Source of the DNA: Dasypus novemcinctus
Lineage: Eukaryota; Chordata; Mammalia; Cingulata; Dasypodidae
DNA length: 64,000 nucleotides
Assembly: GCF_030445035.2 (NCBI RefSeq)
Contig: NC_080696.1
Coordinates: forward strand, 28,471,661 to 28,535,660
Direction: 5' to 3'
Part shown: positions 57,096-64,000 of the stretch, in pieces
How the letters are laid out: the number at the start of each line of letters is the position of its first letter
Position numbering within the stretch: position 1 is the first letter of the stretch
Position numbers and translations under genes: made by a program
Notes under the pieces: generated by a model
The model's database searches: none
What the model was told of the DNA's origin: nothing
Seen by the model: the letters and a program-made list of their open reading frames with translations, nothing else

Positions 57096-60000
57096 GACTG
57101 CACTTCATCAGTCCAACAGTGGTTTATATGGACTAATATCCAGGTAACCTTTCCCAGGAGAAAAAAAGGCAAGTCAGCAAAGCCAGCATCAGGTGACCAA
57201 GGGTATTGGCTCTTCTAGGTTTGAATTTCCTAGTCTGAAAAGGCAGGCTGTGTTCAGCACTCATTTTGTTTTGCTTTAAAAAAAAACTTTCTCCTGAGAA
57301 AGGAAAAAAAAGATCATACTTTCTCTCATTTTTTAAAAGCATCACTACATAAAATTATGGGTTTACAAAGTAATAAAATTTGACATCCAAATAAAATAGT
57401 TTTTCTCCCAGGAATTTCTCAAACTCTTCTTGTGTCATATATGCTAACAAATATAAAGCAGGTAATCTAAATTTCAGTTTTGTGACAAAATGCATGTTTT
57501 TCCAAAGCTGCACAGAAAGCTCACCTAAACACTTGGGCCCTGAGAGAGTGGCCTTTAGGGAGCAAGCTGGGCACCCAGCAGCCTCTGGGGCTGAGGTCCA
57601 GAAGCAGAACCCCCTGTGAGTGGGGACTGGACCATGAAGGCAGCAGAGAGGCCACAGGAGCCCAGAGTCTTGGTGGGAAATCTCAGTCTCCATTAAGCCA
57701 TGCTCCATTTGCTGTTTTCTGCACAAACCAAAGGCACCTGGATCCACTGTGTAAGGAGAGTGATAAAAGCACCTGGGGAAGTGGCTGCCTCCAGGGAGAA
57801 GACCAGGCTGGGGGAGCTCTCATTTACCCCCATGGAGCAGGGAAGAGCCTGAGGGCCATAAAAGACCACCTGCTCACAGGGCCTCTATTCTCTAAGCACC
57901 AAGCTCAAGCCCTTGCCAACCACATCCCTCCAGTATAAACCAATGGTCTCTTTCTGACTGCACTCACCACTGGGGAGGCATTACTACTGCCCATGTGCAG
58001 AGAATGGCTTGTCAGGTCAAATCCTCCAAAACTGCAGGTTCTCTGTGTGAAGGAGAGGCAGACAGGAGAGGAGTTACTCCTGAAGTAGCTGGCAGAGCAG
58101 CACACCAACCCCAGACCCCACTTGCAGGGTGTCACTGAGCCACAGATGTGTGTGCAGGTGGAAGTGATGGGGGAGAGGGTGCAGGACTCAGGTTCCCAGG
58201 AACCTCTTGCCTAAACAGAGGTCCACAGTGCCCCTGACATACAAACGCCATGATCACCACAAAGCTCTCTGCATATTCTGTGCCCTAAGATTCCCAGTCT
58301 TGTCATGACCCAGCCTCCCATTCAACCTCCCGTATGTCAGCGACAAACAAAATAAGGGCTATTTATACAGGGTCATGCAGTTTTAGAAGAGAAGACAGAA
58401 GCCCAATGGCTGCAGAGAGCCTTCTAATGGACTTCTGTGTAGTTTAAATCACTCAGAAAGGAACAAGGCTATGTTTATTGCAGGCTAACAGGCAGGCTCA
58501 TGCACTGGTGTCTCCTAACCACAGCCACAACTTTACCAACCTACTTAAATATGACCCTTTTTCTAAACGTGTAAAGGGAAGAGACCACATTTCCCCAGAA
58601 AGAAAAAGTTGGATGAACAACTGTCTTCAACCACACTCTTTAATTTCATCAGGAAAATTATTGAAGTTTTATAAGGAAGAAGAACTTCAGTGTCCTTTTA
58701 GCTTGTTTCAAACTTCATGGAATGCCTTTATATTAGGTAATATAAGGCAGTAATTTTATATTTCCAGAACTTGATTTGAATACACTGTTGACTAAAAAAC
58801 TAAACAAACAATACCTAAACTTCTAAGAAAATAAGTGAAAGCAAAAACACCCTATTTTTGGCACAGCTGATTATCTTTTTAAGTAGCTGTAATAAGATGT
58901 GAACAGCAGATACATGTTTCTCAAAGGACTATAGTTAATACTATGTATACTAGAACAGCACAATGAATATTAGAAATGCTGCTTATTTAAAATAGGCATG
59001 CTTGCTCTAAATACTTTAATTAGCTGACTGAGAAACACCCAGGAAGGGAAATTCCAGATACTGGGCTCCCAGATGTGGACTCAGATCCTGTGTCTGTCCT
59101 ATGCAGTGTGATGAGTGAAGTGCTTAGACTCAGCTCTGGTTCCCCAGCAGCAACACTTATCATGGACTGAAGACTGGATGGCAGGTGCTCAGTGAGGGCC
59201 ATTGCACTCAGGACAGCCACCAGTGCCTCCTGACCACTGTGACCCTGAAGTTGAGGCTCAGTCAATGCCACAACCATGCAAATGAAGAGCTGGAATTCAT
59301 TCTGTGAATTTCTACTCTAAAAGCAAAGCACACTGGGGAGGAATGGAAGGGCTGGATGTGGCAGTTTTGTCCAAAGAGGAGCAGGCAGCAGCCTTTCAAG
59401 GTGGCAGGTGATGAGGACACCACAGAACCTTCTCCCTCAGCAAACAGCTGCTGCTGCTCTGAATAATGTAGGGTGGATGCGATCTCCAATGGGACATTCC
59501 TAATTCATAGCAATTTAATGGGATATCTCACTTCCTTTATAGTCAACTTGGCTGGACCTTGATCTACTCTGTAAAAAGAGAAAGACCCACATGCAAAAAC
59601 GTTCACCAAACCACCTAACAAAGCAAATGGTGTTGCACCCACCCTTCAAGGCTGATTTTTAATATTAGCTTTCCCTTCCCACCTTATAAGGCTGAGTAAA
59701 GGTTCCCATGTTTACAAAGGCAATGATTTTATTTCAGTTCCTTTCCCCTGACTCGGGCTTCATGACAGTGTGAGGTCCAGATGCCACACTTGGTAGCATC
59801 TGCACATCTTTCTTTAACCAGCAGCAGCTTCACAAGACTGGAGTCCAGCTTGTTATTTCTAATGCACATGAAATAGCTGATAAAGGATTTATGAGGAAAC
59901 TATGACTGCAATAAGTTAAGCACACATTTAAGTTTCTAAATTCCTGCTGTATACATTTATTCTTAAAATTGAAAGCTTAAAGCTAAGAATGGACTGGTTT

Positions 60001-61687
60001 TCTTAAATACCAACTAAGACCTCATCCTAAAATAAGATAAGCTATCTGGAACAATTTTTCTTTCAATCAGTGGGGGATTGACAAGGAGTATAACAATAAA
60101 CAGTCCTCAAACTAATCTCCAACTTTTTCTGTGATACCACATAGTTCTTGAAACAGCACTCCTTAAATGGAGAAAATAGGTTGTAAACATTAAAAGAAAA
60201 ATAACCCAATCTTTGATTTTGTGATATAAATGAAGCTATGTACTTCTTGCATCTTCTGTACAATTATAGAAATGTTTCAGACATACTTGTGGAGAAGGCA
60301 GCTAGTAAGTGGAATATGCCATGCAGTTGTCATGCATGTCTCTTCCCCCAAACAAAAATTTAATGACCAAATAAAATAAAGACAAGTGACACATCCAGTG
60401 TGTATGAGGCATTATCATTTCCCTGAGGTTTCATTAAGCAAATATGGCATTTTTAGAAGACAAAAAGATCAAGGTTGAAGAATAAAGGACAACTTTTGGT
60501 AAAATGAAGGAAATATATGAAAAGGAGAATGCAAAAGAACTTTAAAAATAAATAGAGCAAAGAAAACAATCCTAACCCCCTGAAAAACAACAAGAAAAAT
60601 GTCTTATTTCTCAGTAAAACATTGTTTTACATTACTTTCTCTGGATAATTAGAAAATTAAATGTTGTTTTCCTTATTGTACAGTAAAGAAATGTGCACAA
60701 ATATAATTGAACACTGAACACATTTCAGCAAGTGCTAAACTGCCCAGTGCTGCCCTAAGTTCATAGTACCTTAAAAATATTTAAACTTGGGCTGAGATTA
60801 CATACATTGCTATCATTATGGGGCAAAACAAATATTTTCTTTTAAAAAATGGTACTTGAAAACAACCTTGACTGATGTCTACATGATGCCTGTGGAATCA
60901 GTCCCTGACCCCCATGTTAGCACAAATCTGAAAAAAAGAACTTTCAGAGGGAAATTCTTGATGAAGTTACATTGTTATAAATGATGACATATGCAGTCTA
61001 TGATTTAGGTATCATATTGATAATGTATCATCTTCTGTTGTGAACCTACATATATCGTGAATACCATGAGGGTCATATGAACAACTGAATGTACTCAATT
61101 TGGAAAAATTGTCCATGTCACATAATTTAAACCCACAAGGTTGGTCAGCCAATTAGGGAAGTGGGCTGTTTTATCATGGACATGAGCTGGGAAGACACTG
61201 GTGTGCTGAGCCTGTACTGAGTCTGGCCATGGTATATTATACAGAACAGATGTGAGGCTGACTGAGCAAGAAAGAGAACTGTCATTTCAGCACAAAAACA
61301 AAACCCAAACAAAAAATACCATGCTAGAAAGGAAGAGAAAACTTTTGCTACATAGTAATAGTATTAAAAGAGCCACAAGATTCCTTTTTAGAATCTTTTA
61401 GAATGGAGAAAGGTGTTTCACATTGGTGCTGACCAGACAAGGACCTGGTGAAATATAATTAGCACAGCCTTGGGCTGGGGAGGATGGCAGGATGGAGGGC
61501 CACTGTCATCCTGAAGAGCTGGGTGGGAACCCAGGGCTTCTCCAGGCTCTGGGCATTCATACAGACCATGTGCCAGCTTCAAGGGACAGACACATCCTCT
61601 TACCAGTCTAACCACACAGTAGTAAAACTGATGTGGGCTATGGGTGGAAGGCTCTTTGTCTCTTCAGAGATAACCTAAGCTGAAGGC
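57096..61687. other. anonymous region, no gene recognised
   Basis: About 4.6 kb of mixed composition. It is GC-richer around 57.5-58.2 kb and 59.0-59.5 kb and AT-rich elsewhere. Open frames are short, the longest 130 codons at 57747-57355 (minus), and show no known motif. I see no clear repeat. It may be unique intergenic sequence or part of a long UTR. Confidence 0.5.
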
Positions 61688-62107
61688 TGTGGGTGTGGAA
61701 TGGTAAGAGGCTGCAGTCCTGCCCTTAGGGACAATGGCAACAGGCTCCAGTCCCAGGAAACAGTTTAACAATGCAAGGGCTATAAATTTTAAGTATTTAG
61801 GGGAAATGCAAAAACCAAATATGCTAAAAGCTTACCTAGAATATCTGGAGTCCATGCTAAAAGCTTACCTAAGATGTGGAAGATATATATGCTAATTGAA
61901 GCCTATTGAGAACTGAAACAAAGGGACCATTTGGCCTTTTCTCTCTGTATAAAAGAAGTTTGAAAATCTTGTTCAGGGCTCAGGATTCAAACAGAAAGTT
62001 CCCAAGTCCAGCCGGCCATCAATAAACCATTTTTCCTTCTCAAAATCATTCCTGAGTCCTGGCCTCTCTATACTCAAGTAATTGAACTTCTCTCAAATTC
62101 TACAACA
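61688..62107 (+). repeat. LTR of a class I-like ERV (ERV-E)
   Basis: TG start at 61688 or 61694, CA end at 62107. TATAAAAGAAG lies near 61949 and AATAAACC near 62020, the expected U3-R-U5 order. An internal 30-bp segment (CATGCTAAAAGCTTACCTA type) is repeated in U3. A primer-site-like sequence follows, so this is a 5' LTR rather than a solo one. Confidence 0.75.
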
Positions 62108-62111
62108 TTTT

Positions 62112-62129
62112 TGGTGACTCCGCCAGGAC
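62112..62129 (+). promoter_or_regulatory. ERV-E candidate primer binding site
   Basis: TGGTGACTCCGCCAGGAC, four bases after the LTR. It is partly like a tRNA-Trp-type site (TGGTGACCCCGACG), with several mismatches. The tRNA is uncertain. Confidence 0.55.
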
Positions 62130-63389
62130 AACAAATGAAGGCCAGAGATGGTAGCATTTTGCTGCCCCTTCCAAATCCCTGAGGAAGCTGGGAGGACTCA
62201 GGTGAACCCCAAATCTTGGCGCCCCTGGATTAAATTTAATCCAGAAAAGATGTGGGCTCCACCAGAATCTTCCCGACAAAAATCGAGGGCAATGGAAGGT
62301 CTGAAGAGAAAGATTCTGGGAATGAAAAAGAACTCCGAACTTGGAAGAAGGTAAGACTCCCCGGGTGAGCACAGTCTGGAAGGCCCTAGCTTTAACTGCT
62401 AGGAAGGGGAGGCTGATCACCTCCCGAGAGAACCCTAGTAGCCCCAGAAGGCTGGGGGGAAGCCGTTCTCTCTAGGCTTGGGAAAAGGAGAAAAACCGGG
62501 GAAAAGCCCTGGTGTTTTGGGTTTGTCTAACTGCATGTTAGAATCTGGTACTGGTCTTATATCCACTAAAGGAGTGGAGTCTCAATTTAATAGGAAGGGC
62601 TATTTATAAGTTCAAGTCCTAATGTCCTGGAAATTGGTCTAGATTAAGGAAAACAAAACTTGGTTACAGGAAAATGGATCGGCTTTTCTGGTGGAGCTTG
62701 GTCTGGGTGTAAAGTTTAAACAGTGGAAAAGTCTAGCTGAAATCTTTTGTTATGATGCTAATTTGTGAATGAATTTGCTTTATACCAAATGTTAAGTGTT
62801 CTGAGGTTTGTGATGGCTGTGGGGGCAGCCATGGTGAAAATAAATATATAAACTTGTGGGTCAGATTAGTGACCTTTGTGCTTCTGTCTGTGTCAGCTCA
62901 ATGCTAGTGTTGGAGTTGTGTCCTTATGTAAAGTAGAATTACAGCTTGAGCTGGAGCCCTCCCTTGCCATTGGCAAGGGGGTGAAATGATTCTGGGGCAA
63001 AAGCTGAGGAGTCTGGATGTTTGCAGAGTCTAGATGTTTGTACATGCTCTGCTATCTTGTCTCTGGTCTGGCCCTTTGCCAGGGCTTGGAGGCCATCTGT
63101 GTCCGCACCAAGCACCCAAGTTTGTTGGGAATGTCCCAGTCAGGGTGGCTGGGTTCCTGGGAGTGTTGCCAAATTTGAGTAGGTTCTGTCTGCCCATTTT
63201 GGCTGAAAGCTGGAAAGGGGGGAATGGCTTGCCCTTTCCAGTGAGTCCACCCTTCTATTCATAAGCCGCATTCCTGTTTGTTGTGCACCTGGCTGCCTGG
63301 AAGGGGGGGAAGTGAAGGGGGTGAAAAGCAGAATCAGAATAAATGCAGTAAAGTTCCCTCCTTAGGGTGTCAAAGCCAAAATACGTTTG
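62130..63389 (+). other. ERV-E leader
   Basis: Non-coding sequence downstream of the primer site. Short frames only. No gag seen before the module begins. Confidence 0.5.
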
Positions 63390-64000
63390 CTTTCTGCCCA
63401 GGTTCTTAGAAGGTATTGTAGTAACTTTAAGTAAGAGAATGTGTTCTGTGAAGGTAAAATTTGTCTTAAGGGTATAAATAATTATAAAAGTTTTACAAAG
63501 CATTGTTTAAATTAAGGTATTTAAATGGCTAATTGCAGAAAGTCATTATTTAACAAAACTGAATTGATAATAATAATAATAAAAGGCAATTTTATAACAA
63601 ACTTATTCGGCAGCCAATCTCCCCTGCCAACTTGCTTCCAAAAAAACTGTTTCTGGTATTACATGCTACTAAGTATTTAAACTGAAGAAAAGTTCATTAT
63701 TTTAACAAGCTTGTTTAGTATTAATGGCAATTATATGTTGTAAGAAGTTTGCCTGGTAACTTAGTATGTGGGATATATGGAGTGTGTTTTTATTGTTAAG
63801 GAAACAGAAGATGATTTTGTCCTAAGATAAAATGATTGATTATTGGAAAGAGTAGAGTGTGGGACAGAACCTGAATGAATACTGAAAGTGTAGAAGGTTT
63901 GTGGAAGGAAATTTTTTATGATTAAAATTGAGTAAGATCAATATACAAAGAAAATCTTTTATCAATAGCTTCTTGTGCTTTAACCTCATCATTTCCTCAG
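63390..64000 (+). other. shared non-coding module (ERV-E copy, runs off the right edge)
   Basis: Matches the ERV-C module at 38230-37420 in inverse orientation with small indels, including a (AAT)n run at the same place and a common end at CTTTAACCTCATCATTTCCT. It lacks the roughly 100-bp segment around 37540-37640 of ERV-C. Confidence 0.85.

Noticed and set aside
57355..59489. Possible host exons or 3' UTR
   Set aside because: No splice-flanked conserved frame, domain or clear polyadenylation arrangement could be supported. Left as anonymous.
1..64000. CRISPR arrays, bacterial operons, rRNA or functional tRNA genes
   Set aside because: Nothing of the kind. The only tRNA-like sequences are SINE heads, and the tandem repeats are L1 promoter units or microsatellites.

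Overview
The window is mammalian genomic DNA, almost certainly from a xenarthran and most likely an armadillo (Dasypus). The clue is several copies of a tRNA-related SINE with the layout of the armadillo DAS family, carrying pol III box A-like and box B sequences. I recognise no functional host protein-coding gene. The window is a dense pile of retroelements plus two broken host-gene retrocopies, one of ornithine decarboxylase (ODC1) and one of the cTAGE5/MIA2 family. The species name is inference; the element structures below are read from the sequence.

Layout, left to right. 1-5.7 kb: the 5' end of one minus-strand LINE-1 with a 51-bp GC-rich repeat, a SINE, then a plus-strand L1 with a large internal deletion and a very long 3' UTR. 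5.9-8.5 kb: an older L1 and an L2-like relic. 8572-11275: provirus ERV-A (class II, betaretrovirus-like, tRNA-Lys-type primer site, 6-bp target duplication TTCATG). 11.3-17.4 kb: mostly old unique sequence with a MIR and the cTAGE-like retrocopy. 17.4-24.7 kb: further L1 pieces, an unidentified retroposed insert, a SINE and an L1 with a twin-priming inversion. 25464-31961: a MaLR-like solo LTR split by provirus ERV-B (minus strand, target duplication TGAGGG). 33099-33541: a solo LTR of the ERV-B family.

34195-52498 is a nest. Provirus ERV-C (minus strand) contains a structurally complete L1 of about 9.7 kb (39504-51309, 14-bp target duplication), and that L1 contains the ODC1 retrocopy (43722-45789). 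ERV-C sits among remnants of class I ERV pol. The right-hand class I element (52.5-56.1 kb) is itself split by three solo LTRs, each with its own short target duplication. 57.1-61.7 kb is anonymous. The window ends in another LTR, primer site and leader (61.7-64 kb).

The most interesting signal is structural. ERV-A and ERV-C have different LTRs, yet both lose gag at the same point near the start of capsid and continue into the same long AT-rich non-coding module. The distal part of that module recurs at 63.4-64.0 kb downstream of a class I-like LTR and leader. This looks like a non-autonomous recombinant retrovirus-like family whose coding region was replaced by foreign non-coding sequence, comparable in logic to mouse ETn versus MusD.
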